DNA from: Salvelinus alpinus
Taxonomy: Eukaryota; Chordata; Actinopteri; Salmoniformes; Salmonidae
Length of the DNA: 64,000 nt
Assembly (NCBI RefSeq): GCF_045679555.1
Contig: NC_092089.1
Location: 7,298,506-7,362,505, forward strand
Direction: 5' to 3'
The notes under the pieces: generated by a model
Seen by the model: only the letters and a program-made list of their open reading frames with translations
Told to the model about the DNA's origin: nothing
The model's database searches: none
Part shown: piece by piece, positions 41,301 through 53,300 of the stretch
Numbering within the stretch: the first letter of the stretch is position 1
Layout of the letters: each line of letters begins with the position of its first letter
Program-made: the position numbers and the translations under genes

Positions 41301-44300
41301 CTGTCTGTTTCTCTATCTCACTGCTTCTGTCTGACCTGTTCAGTAGAAAACACAAAGCTGAACAACGTTACAAAACAGTCTCAAACCAATCAGTATTTGA
41401 TAAGTTGATGTTAACGTTTGGTTTTCAAAATGTTTTCTCCCCAAATAGTCCTACTGAACACAGCCCTGTTTTATCCTGTCAGACCAGAGATCATGGGTTA
41501 TGTCTGTCTGTGTTAGGTGGGAGAGAGCCACCGTCCCAGCTTCAGACCTGGGCTGGAGGGAGGCAGCTCTGACGAGGAAGCTTACTCTGGTCGTAACTCT
41601 CCTCTAACTGGGTACGAACACAGATACTCTGCGGAGGGCCAAGTCATCAACACTGTAACAGGTAACAGACACTGAACAAAAATAGGAAATGTGTTGGTCC
41701 CATGTTTCATGAGCTGAAATAAAAGATCCCAGAAATGTTTCATACTCACAACAAGCTTATTTCTCTCTAATTCTGTGCACAAATTTGTTTACATCCGTGT
41801 TAGTGAGCATTTCTCCTTTTGCCAAGATAATCCATCCACTTGACAGATGTGGCATATCAACAAGCTGATAAAACATCATGATCATTACACAGGTGCACCT
41901 TGTGCTGTGGACAATAAAAGGCCACTCTTAAATGTGCAGTTTTCTCACCCAACATGATGTCTCAAATTTTGAGGAAGGTTACAATTGGCATGCTGTCTGC
42001 AGAAATCTCCACGAGCTGTTGCCGGATAATTGAATGTTAATTTCTCTATCATAAGCTACCTCTAACGCCATTTTAGAGAATTTGACAGTACGTCCAACTT
42101 CATAACCGCAGACCACGTGTATGGCGTTGTGTGGGAGAGTGGTTTGCTGATGTCAACGTTGTGAACAGAGTGCCCCATGGCGGCGGTGGGGTTATGGTCT
42201 TGGGCAGGCGTAAGTTACAGACAACAAACACAATTGCGTTTTTTCGATGGCAATTTGAATGCACAGAAATACAGTGATGAGATCCTGAGGCCCATCGTCG
42301 TGCCATTCATCCGCCGCCATCGCCTCATGTTTCAGCATGATAATACACAGCCCCATGTCACAAGGATCTGGACACAATTCCTGGAAGCTGAAGATGTCCC
42401 AGTTCTTCCATGGCCCTGCGTACTCACCAGACATGTCACCCGTTGCGCTTGTTTGGGATGCTCTGTATCGACGTGTACGACAGCGCGTTCCAGTTCCCGC
42501 CAAAAAATCCAACCAACTTCACACAGCCATTGAAGATGAATGGGACAATATTCTACAGCCTGATCACTGACCAATCAACAGCCTGACCAATCAACAGCCT
42601 GATCAACTCTATGTGAAGGAGATGTGTCTCGCTGCATGAGGAAAATGGTGATCACACCAGATACTGACTGGTTTTCTGATCCACGCCCCCTACCTTTATT
42701 ATTTTAATGTATCTGTGACCAACAGATGCATATCCTAGTGAAATCCATAGATTAGGTCCTCTTGAATTTATTTAAATTGACTGATTTCCTTATATGAACG
42801 TGCTAATCTCTGGGTGGACGTTGGGGACCTCTGGGTGGACGTTGGGGACCTCTGGGTGGACGTTGGGGACCTCTGGGTGGACGTTGGGGACCTCTGGGTG
42901 GACGTTGGGGACCTCTGGGTGGACGTTGGGGACCTCTGGGTGGACGTTGGGGACCTCTGGGTGGACGTTGGGGACCTCTGGGTGGACGTTGGGGACCTCT
43001 GGGTGGACGTTGCGGACCTCTGGGTGGACGTTGCTGACCTCTGGGTGGATGTTGCTAACCGGTCATCTGTTCTTCACCAGGAGGAGGAGGCGACGGGAGC
43101 AGTGGGAGTGAGGACGGAGGGAGCGATGGCGTGTCCACTCTACCCCTCTCCTCCTCCTCGGCCCAGACCACCTACGATGTGCTGCGGGGGCTGGGGATCC
43201 TGGGGGCCAGCGTGCCGGGAGAGAATGCCCAGGACCTGATGGGGGACCGTGTGGGGCCGGTGGGGACTGGAGAGACCAGCTCTGGGCCCCAGAGTACGTC
43301 CCCTGTCAACTGGAGTATGTCCTTAGACAGACAGGAGGCACTGGTGAGTCTTCTGTTGGCCATTTTTCCATTACAACACCGGTGTGGACTGAGACTTTGT
43401 ACGTGGCAGGAGTTGGACCTAGAGGCCAGGAGTTCCTCCGGGTCAGGTCACGCTGTCAGGAAAAACTCCTGGCCGCCCACTACCCTGTTCTGTGCTATTT
43501 ACCGGCAGTGATACGGTCACCGGACATAATACGGTCATCTGTGTCACCGGCAGTGATACTTTTACATACAACATAGACACTTGTATAATCTTGTCCCCTC
43601 CATTAATGTGTGTGGGGTTTGGTTGTGCAGGATGCCATGGACAGTACAGAGTCTGGGGTGGCAGGGGAGGGTCACGGTGTCTTGGACTCTATATACCTGA
43701 GGACTGGTGCTGGACACTGGAGACCCCAGGACATGACCTCTCACCTCCAGACCACACAGAGCAGCTTCCACCTCTCTCAGGTACACTTACACACCAATAC
43801 ATTTAGAACATGCTGCCCCTCGGGTTTAAACATTTGAAGAATCCCAACATCTCCTAGTTAAATTAAGGTAAAGATTTTAAAAATCATACGGTGTTAGTGA
43901 GTGCTGCCCTTCTATACCAGGTGCTTCCTTCGCTTAGTGATGATGAGGAGGAGGAGGGGAGGGGGAGGCCTGCTGCCCTGGGGCCAAGAGGAGGTCCATG
44001 TGGGGACTCCTCTGCACCTCCTGGTCCTCCTGGCCTGTCAGACACGAGTCAGGGTGAGAAGGAAACTCTCTCCACCTCTCTGGAGGCTAAGTACCTCTCT
44101 CAGAGCTTCCACCAGGAGGACTCCTCTGACAGCGACTGGAACCACTGTCCTGATAACCTGGACTTCCAACCGGGTAAGTCCCAAACTGCTCCCCGCGTAG
44201 TGGTCCGGTACAAACGGCTCCCCGCGTAGTGGTCCGGTACAAACGGCTCCCCGTGGAGTGGTCCGGTACAAACGGCTCCCCGCGTAGTGGTCCGGTACAA

Positions 44301-47300
44301 ACGGCTCCCCGCGTAGTGGTCCGGTACAAACGGCTCCCCGCGTAGTGGTCCGGTACAAACGGCTCCCCGTGGAGTGGTCCGGTACAAACGGCTCCCCGCG
44401 TAGTGGTCCGGTACAAACGGCTCCCCGTGTAGTGGGGGGCGGCGGGTGGCCTGGTTGTTAGAGCGTTGGGCCAATAACCGAAAGGTTGCTGGAAGGTAAA
44501 AATCTGTTCTTCTGCCCCTGAACACGGCAGGCCGTCATTGTAAGTAAGAATTTGTTCTTAACTGACTTGCCTAGTTAAATAAGATCCCTGGGCGGACGGG
44601 TCAGATCCCTGGGCGGACGGGTCAGATCCCTGGGCGGACGGGTCAGATCCCTGGGCGGACGGGTCAGATCCCTGGGCGGACGGGTCAGATCCCTGGGCGG
44701 ACGTGTTTAATATCTAATCAACTAGATCCAGGATCCTTACAGGGGCCATGTTTAATATCTAATCAACTAGATCCAGGATCCTTACAGGGGTCATGTTTAA
44801 TATCTAATCAACTAGATCCAGGATCCTTACAGGGGTCATGTTTCATATGTAATCAACTAGATCCAGGATCCTTACAGGGGTCATGTTTAATATCTAATCA
44901 ACTAGATCCAGGATCCTTACAGGGTTCATGTTTAATATCGGATGTAGCAACTAGATCCAGGACCCTTACAGGGGTCATGTTTAATATCTAATCAACTAGA
45001 TCCAGGATCCTTACAGGGGTCATGTTTAATATCTAATCAACTAGATCCAGGATCCTTACAGGGGTCATGTTTAATATCTAATTTAACTGACTAATGCTTA
45101 ATATATGATGTAACAACTTACACTGCTATAAATTCATGGACAGAAAAGTGCGATGACATGAAAACAATTGTCTGATTTTATTGGTAATGACTTAACAGCT
45201 GTACCAAGTTGTCCAGCTGTAGTAAATCCTCACTGGTACCCTAGTTTACAGAACAGGGGTCTCCATCAGGTCTGTGTTTCATTGTCCTTCCTGTGTGTGT
45301 GTCTGTGAGAGGCTGGATCACAGTGTGGTCTACCAGAACGAGGCCTGTGTGTTTCATTGTCCTTCCTGTGTGTGTGTGTGATCCAGCCTCTCATAGTGTG
45401 GTCTACCAGAACGAGGTCTGTGTGTTTCATTGTCCTTCCTGTGTGTGTGTGTGTGTGTGTGATCCAGCCTCTGTGTGGTCTACCAGAACGAGGCCTGTGT
45501 GTTTTCATTGTCCTCCCTGTGTGTGTCTGTGATCCAGCCTCTCACAGTGTGGTCTACCAGAACGAGGTCTGTGTGTTTCATTGTCCTCCCTGTGTGTGTG
45601 TGTGATCCAGCCTCTCACAGTGTGGTCTACCAGAACGAGGTCTGTGTGTTTCATTGTCCTCCCTGTGTGTGTGTGTGATCCAGCCTCTCACAGTGTGGTC
45701 TACCAGAACGAGGAAGGGAAGTGGGTGACTGATCTGGCTTACTACTCGTCCTTTGAGAAGGAGGTGGATGGACACCAGCTGCCGGAGGTAGCAGACCAGT
45801 TCCAGGCTGAGGACTTCGTTCCAGGCAGTAAGTAGAGAAGTTATTGGCAAACTGTTGTTTTTAGCTGAAAATGGAAATAGGGATTTGTGTGTTGTTCCTT
45901 TGGTCATGATGACTAGGTGTTGGTGTTCCACACCGTACCGTCGGTACGGACGATCCATTATTAAAACTGCTTGTTTGGATTCTGAATGCTGATTGAATAA
46001 ACAGTATCAGCCTAGCGGTTAGTTTGGTACAGCCTGTGGGGTTAGTATCAGCCTAGTGTTTAGTTTGGTACAGCCCCTCCGGCTGTTAGTATCAGCCTAG
46101 CGTTTAGTTTGGTACAGCCGGGGGGGTTAGTATAAGCCTAGCGTTTAGTTTGGTACAGTGGGGGGTTAGTATCAGCCTAGTGTTTAGTTTGGTACAGCCG
46201 GGAGGTTAGTATCAGCCTAGCGTTTGGTACAGCCGGGGGTTAGTATCAGCCTAGTGTTTAGTTTGGTACAGCCGGAGGGTTAGTATCAGCCTAGCGTCTA
46301 GTTTGGTACAGCAGGGGGGTTAGTATCAGCCTAGCGTTTAGATTGGTACAGCCGGGGGGTTAGTATCAGCCTAGCGTTTAGTTTGGTACAGCCGGAGGGT
46401 TAGTATCAGCCTAGCGTTTAGTTTGGTACAGCCGGGGGGGGTTAGTATCAGCCTAGCGTTTAGTTTGGTACAGCCGGGGGGGTTAGTATAAGCCTAGCGT
46501 TTAGTTTGGTACAGTGGGGGGTTAGTATCAGCCTAGTGTTTAGTTTGGTACAGCCGGGAGGTTAGTATCAGCCTAGCGTTTGGTACAGCCGGGGGGTTAG
46601 TATCAGCCTAGTGTTTAGTTTGGTACAGCCGGAGGGTTAGTATCAGCCTAGCGTTTAGTTTGGTACAGCCGGGGGTTAGTATCAGCCTAGTGTTTAGTTT
46701 GGTACAGCCGGAGGGTTAGTATCAGCCTAGCGTCTAGTTTGGTACAGCAGGGGGGTTAGTATCAGCCTAGCGTTTAGTTTGGTACAGCCGGGGGGTTAGT
46801 ATCAGCCTAGCGTTTAGTTTGGTACAGCCGGAGGGTTAGTATCAGCCTAGCGTTTAGTTTGGTACAGCCGGGGGGGTTAGTATCAGCCTAGCGTTTAGTT
46901 TGGTACAGCCGGGGGGTTAGTATCAGCCTAGTGTTTAGTTTGGTACAGCCGTGGGGTTAGTATCAGCCTAGCGTTTAGTTTGGTACAGCCGGGGGGTTAG
47001 TATCAGCCGAGCGTTTAGTTGGGGGTTAGTATCAGCCTAGCGTTTAGTTTGGTACAGCCGGGGGGTTAGTATCAGCCTAGCGTTTAGTTTGGTACAGCCG
47101 GGGGGTTAGTATCAGCCTAGCGTTTGGTACAGCCGGGGGGTTAGTATCAGCCTAGTGTTTAGTTTGGTACAGCCGGGGGGGTTAGTATCAGCCTAGTGTT
47201 TAGTTTGGTACAGCCGGAGGTTAGTATCAGCCTAGCGTTTAGTTTGGAACAGCCGGGGGGGTTAGTATCAGCCTAGCGTTTGGTACAGTGGGGGGGTTAG

Positions 47301-50300
47301 TATCAGCCTAGTGTTTAGTTTGGTACAGCCGGGGGTTAATATCAGCCTAGCGTTTAGTTTGGTACAGCCGGGGGGGTTAGTATCAGCCTAGCGTTTAGTT
47401 TGGTACAGTGGGGGGGTTAGTATCAGCCTAGTGTTTAGTTTGGTACAGCCGGGAGGTTAGTATCAGCCTAGCATTTAGTTGGGGGTTAGTATCAGCCTAG
47501 CGTTTAGTTTGGTACAGCCGGGGAGGTTAGTATCAGCCTAGTGTTTAGTTTGGTACAGCCGGGGGTTAATATCAGCCTAGCGTTTAGTTTGGTACAGCCG
47601 GAGGGTTAGTATCAGCCTAGTGTTTAGTTTGGTACAGCCGGAGGGTTAGTATCAGCCTAGCGTCTAGTTTGGTACAGCAGGGGGGTTAGTATCAGCCTAG
47701 CGTTTAGATTGGTACAGCCGGGGGGTTAGTATCAGCCTAGCGTTTAGTTTGGTACAGCCGGAGGGTTAGTATCAGCCTAGCGTTTAGTTTGGTACAGCCG
47801 GGGGGGGTTAGTATCAGCCTAGCGTTTAGTTTGGTACAGCCGGGGGGGTTAGTATAAGCCTAGCGTTTAGTTTGGTACAGTGGGGGGTTAGTATCAGCCT
47901 AGTGTTTAGTTTGGTACAGCCGGGAGGTTAGTATCAGCCTAGCGTTTGGTACAGCCGGGGGGTTAGTATCAGCCTAGCGTTTAGTTTGGTACAGCCGGAG
48001 GGTTAGTATCAGCCTAGCGTTTAGTTTGGTACAGCCGGGGGTTAGTATCAGCCTAGTGTTTAGTTTGGTACAGCCGGAGGGTTAGTATCAGCCTAGCGTC
48101 TAGTTTGGTACAGCAGGGGGGTTAGTATCAGCCTAGCGTTTAGTTTGGTACAGCCGGGGGGTTAGTATCAGCCTAGCGTTTAGTTTGGTACAGCCGGAGG
48201 GTTAGTATCAGCCTAGCGTTTAGTTTGGTACAGCCGGGGGGGTTAGTATCAGCCTAGCGTTTAGTTTGGTACAGCCGGGGGGTTAGTATCAGCCTAGTGT
48301 TTAGTTTGGTACAGCCGTGGGGTTAGTATCAGCCTAGCGTTTAGTTTGGTACAGCCGGGGGGTTAGTATCAGCCGAGCGTTTAGTTGGGGGTTAGTATCA
48401 GCCTAGCGTTTAGTTTGGTACAGCCGGGGGGTTAGTATCAGCCTAGCGTTTAGTTTGGTACAGCCGGGGGGTTAGTATCAGCCTAGCGTTTGGTACAGCC
48501 GGGGGGTTAGTATCAGCCTAGTGTTTAGTTTGGTACAGCCGGGGGGGTTAGTATCAGCCTAGTGTTTAGTTTGGTACAGCCGGAGGTTAGTATCAGCCTA
48601 GCGTTTAGTTTGGAACAGCCGGGGGGGTTAGTATCAGCCTAGCGTTTGGTACAGTGGGGGGGTTAGTATCAGCCTAGTGTTTAGTTTGGTACAGCCGGGG
48701 GTTAATATCAGCCTAGCGTTTAGTTTGGTACAGCCGGGGGGGTTAGTATCAGCCTAGCGTTTAGTTTGGTACAGTGGGGGGGTTAGTATCAGCCTAGTGT
48801 TTAGTTTGGTACAGCCGGGAGGTTAGTATCAGCCTAGCATTTAGTTGGGGGTTAGTATCAGCCTAGCGTTTAGTTTGGTACAGCCGGGGAGGTTAGTATC
48901 AGCCTAGTGTTTAGTTTGGTACAGCCGGGGGTTAATATCAGCCTAGCGTTTAGTTTGGTACAGCCGGAGGGTTAGTATCAGCCTAGCGTTTAGTTTGGTA
49001 CAGCCGGGGGGGTTAGTATCAGCCTAGTGTTTAGTTTGGTACAGCCGGGGGGGTTAGTATCAGCCTAGCGTTTAGTTTGGTACAGCCGTGGGTTTAGTAT
49101 CAGCCTAGCGTTTAGTTTGGTACAGCCGGGAGGTTAGTATCAGCCTAGTGTTTAGTTTGGTACAGCCGGGGGGGTTAGTATCAGCCTAGTGTTTAGTTTG
49201 GTATAGCCGGGGGGTTAGTATCAGCCTAGCGTTTAGTTTGGTATAGCCGGGGGGGTTAGTATCAGCCTAGCGTTTAGTTTGGTACAGCCGGAGGGTTAGT
49301 ATCAGCCTAGTGTTTAGTTTGGTACAGCCGGGGGGTTAGTATCAGCCTAGCGGTTAGTTTGGTACAGCCGGGGGGGTTAGTATCAGCCTAGCGTTTAGTT
49401 TGATACAGCCGGGTGGTTAGTATCAGCCTAGCGTTTAGTTTGGTACAGCCGGGAGGTTAGTATCAGCCTAGTGTTTAGTTTGGTACCGTGGGAGGGTTAG
49501 TATCAGCCTAGTGTTTGGTACAGCCGGGGGGTTAGTATCAGCCTAGCGTTTAGTTGGGGGTTAGTATCAGCCTAGCGTTTAGTTTGGTACAGCCGGGGGG
49601 TTAGTATCAGCCTAGTGTTTAGTTAGGTACAGCCGGGGGGTTAGTATCAGCCTAGCGTTTAGTTTGGTACAGCCGGGAGGTTAGTATCAGCCTAGTGTTT
49701 AGTTTGGTACAGCCGGGGGGTTAGTATCAGCCTAGCGTTTAGTTTGGTACAGCCGGGGGGTTAGTATCAGCCTAGCGTTTAGTTTGGTACAGCCGGGGGG
49801 TTAGTATCAGCCTAGCGTTTAGTTTGATACAGCCGGGTGGTTAGTATCAGCCTAGCGTTTAGTTTGGTACAGCCGGGAGGTTAGTATCAGCCTAGTGTTT
49901 AGTTTGGTACCGTGGGAGGGTTAGTATCAGCCTAGTGTTTGGTACAGCCGGGGGGTTAGTATCAGCCTAGCGTTTAGTTGGGGGTTAGTATCAGCCTAGC
50001 GTTTAGTTTGGTACAGCCCGGGGGTTAATATCAGCCTAGCGTTTAGTTTGGTACAGCCGGGAGGGTTAGTATCAGCCTAGCGTTTAGTTTGGTACAGCCG
50101 GGGGGGTTAGTATCAGCCTAGCGTTTAGTTTGGTACAGCCGGGGGGGTTAGTATCAGCCTAGCGTTTAGTTTGGTACAGCCGGGGGGGTTAGTATCAGCC
50201 TAGCGTTTAGTTTGGTACATCCGGGAGGGTTAGTATCAGCCTAGTGTTTAGTTTGGTACAGCAGGGGGGTTAGTATCAGCCTAGCGTTTAGTTTGGTACA

Positions 50301-53300
50301 GCCCGGGGGTTAATATCAGCCTAGTGTTTAGTTTGGTACAGCCGGGGAGGTTAGTATCAGCCTAGTGTTTAGTTTGGTACAGCCGGGGAGGTTAGTATCA
50401 GCCTAGTGTTTAGTTTGGTACAGCCGGGGGGTTAGTATCAGCCTAGCGTTTAGTTTGGTACAGCCGGGAGGGTTAGTATCAGCCTAGCGTTTAGTTTGGT
50501 ACAGCCGGGAGGGTTAGTATCAGCCTAGCGTTTAGTACAGCCGGGAGGGTTAGTATCAGCCTAGCGTTTGGTACAGCCGGGGGGTTAGTATCAGCCTAGC
50601 GTTTGGTACAGCCGGGGGGTTAGTATCAGCCTAGCGTTTGGTACAGCCGGGGGGTTAGTATCAGCCTAGCGTTTAGTTTGGTACAGCCAGGAGGGTTAGT
50701 ATCAGCCTAGCGTTTGGTACAGCCCTGGGGGTTAGTATCAGCCTAGCGTTTGGTACAGCCGGGGGGTTAGTATCAGCCTAGCGTTTGGTACAGCCGGGGG
50801 GTTAGTATCAGCCTAGCGTTTGGTACAGCCGGGGGGTTAGTATCAGCCTAGCGTTTGGTACAGCCGGGGGGTTAGTATCAGCCTAGCGTTTAGTTTGGTA
50901 CAGCCGGGAGGTTAGTATCAGCCTAGCGTTTAGTTTGGTACAGCCGGGAGGTTAGTATCAGCCTAGCGTTTAGTTTGGTACAGCCGGGGGGTTAGTATCA
51001 GCCTAGCGTTTAGTTTGGTACAGCCGGGAGGTTAGTATCAGCCTAGCGTTTAGTTTGGTACAGCCGGGGGGTTAGTATCAGCCTAGCGTTTAGTTTGGTA
51101 CAGCCGGGGAGGTTAGTATCAGCCTAGCGTTTAGTTTGGTACAGTCGGGGGGTTAGTATCAGCCTAGTGTTTAGTTTGGTACAGCCGGGAGGTTAGTATC
51201 AGCCTAGCGTTTAGTTTGGTACAGCCGGGGGGTTAGTATCAGCCTAGCGTTTAGTTTGGTACAGCCGGGAGGGTTAGTATCAGCCTAGCGTTTAGTTTGG
51301 TACAGCCGGGGGGGTTAGTATCAGCCTAGTGTTTAGTTTGGTACAGCCGGGAGGGTTAGTATATCAGCCTAGCGTTTAGTTTGGTACAGCCCGGGGGTTA
51401 ATATCAGCCTAGTGTTTAGTTTGGTACAGCCGGGAGGTTAGTATCAGCCTAGTGTTTAGTTTGGTACAGCCGGGGAGGTTAGTATCAGCCTAGTGTTTAG
51501 TTTGGTACAGCCGGGGAGGTTAGTATCAGCCTAGCGTTTAGTTTGGTACAGCCGGGGAGGTTAGTATCAGCCTAGCGTTTAGTTTGGTACAGCCGGGAGG
51601 GTTAGTATCAGCCTAGCGTTTAGTTTGGTACAGCCGGGAGGGTTAGTATCAGCTTAGCGTTTGGTACAGCCGGGGGGTTAGTATCAGCCTAGCGTTTGGT
51701 ACAGCCGGGGGGTTAGTATCAGCCTAGCGTTTGGTACAGCCGGGGGGTTAGTATCAGCCTAGCGTTTAGTTTGGTACAGCCAGGAGGGTTAGTATCAGCC
51801 TAGCGTTTGGTACAGCCCTGGGGGTTAGTATCAGCCTAGCGTTTGGTACAGCCGGGGGGTTAGTATCAGCCTAGCGTTTAGTTTGGTACAGCCGGGAGGG
51901 TTAGTATCAGCCTAGCGTTTAGTTTGGTACAGCCGGGAGGGTTAGTATCAGCTTAGCGTTTGGTACAGCCGGGGGGTTAGTATCAGCCTAGCGTTTGGTA
52001 CAGCCGGGGGGTTAGTATCAGCCTAGCGTTTAGTTTGGTACAGCCGGGGGGTTAGTATCAGCCTAGCGTTTAGTTTGGTACAGCCAGGAGGGTTAGTATC
52101 AGCCTAGCGTTTGGTACAGCCCTGGGGGTTAGTATCAGCCTAGTGTTTGGTACAGCCGGGGGGTTAGTATCAGCCTAGCGTTTGGTACAGCCGGGGGGTT
52201 AGTATCAGCCTAGCGTTTAGTTTGGTACAGCCGGGGGGTTAGTATCAGCCTAGCGTTTAGTTTGGTACAGCCGGGGGGTTAGTATCAGCCTAGCGTTTAA
52301 TTTGGTACAGCCGGGGGGATAGTATCAGCCTAGCGTTTAGTTTGGTACAGCCGGGGGGTTAGTATCAGCCTAGCGTTTAGTTTGGTACAGTCGGGGGGTT
52401 AGTATCAGCCTAGTGTTTAGTTTGGTACAGCCGGGGGGTTAGTATCAGCCTAGCGTTTGGTACAGCCGGGGGGTTAGTATCAGCCTAGCGTTTGGTACAG
52501 CCGGGGGGTTAGTATCAGCCTAGCGTTTGGTACAGCCGGGGGGTTAGTATTAGCCTAGCGTTTGGTACAGCCGGGGGGTTAGTATCAGCCTAGCTGTCTG
52601 CCTTTCTGACCTCGGAAACAATGTTTCACTTTAATGTAGATCTCTTCAGTACCAGACATGAACGGTTCCCAGCATACCTTTCTCTGAGCCAGGTGAAATC
52701 ACGCATCAACGTCATAATCATGGACTTCTATAAGTAAATGTCAATAGAAAACCAGCTCAAACTAATGCAGCCTAGTGTCCTGTCATTCCAGAATTAAATC
52801 AAAGTGTATTTGTCAAGTCCCCCGAATACAACAGGTGTAGACCTTACAGTCAAATGCTTACGTACAGGCTCTAACCAACAGTGCAAAAAAGGTATTAGGT
52901 GAACAATAGGTAGGTAAAGAAATAAATGTTTGAAGTGACTGAGTTAGCTGAAGATGGCGTGGCTAGCAAGCGACCAGAACGCTATCCAGCCTGCATAGAA
53001 CGAATGAACAGTCCTTTTTCATAGCAACTATGCTGAAATAATTAACGACTAGTTTGCGTCTGTAGCAACATTACCAAAAAATAACTATCTCTTCCTGTGA
53101 AATAATGAAATTGTATGACTTATCAAAATAACGTTTTTAATGAAAATATGTAATCATTGTTTAATATGTGACTGACCCTCCACTGTTGTCGACGGGCCGA
53201 ACCCCATTTACCTGTGACTGTATTCATGATACAGCACTGCCTAGCGTGACTTACTGCTTCATTCAATGTTGGAAGAGTCCAAATCTCCAGTGTGCTGGAG

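Noticed and set aside
42177-42570. Functional transposase gene
   Set aside because: Only fragments in different frames remain, with stops and a large internal deletion.
42794-43239. Open frames through the 21-bp array into cep192 exon 10
   Set aside because: A unit of 21 bp stays open by chance. The acceptor at 43080 and the phase of exon 9 fix the true exon start.
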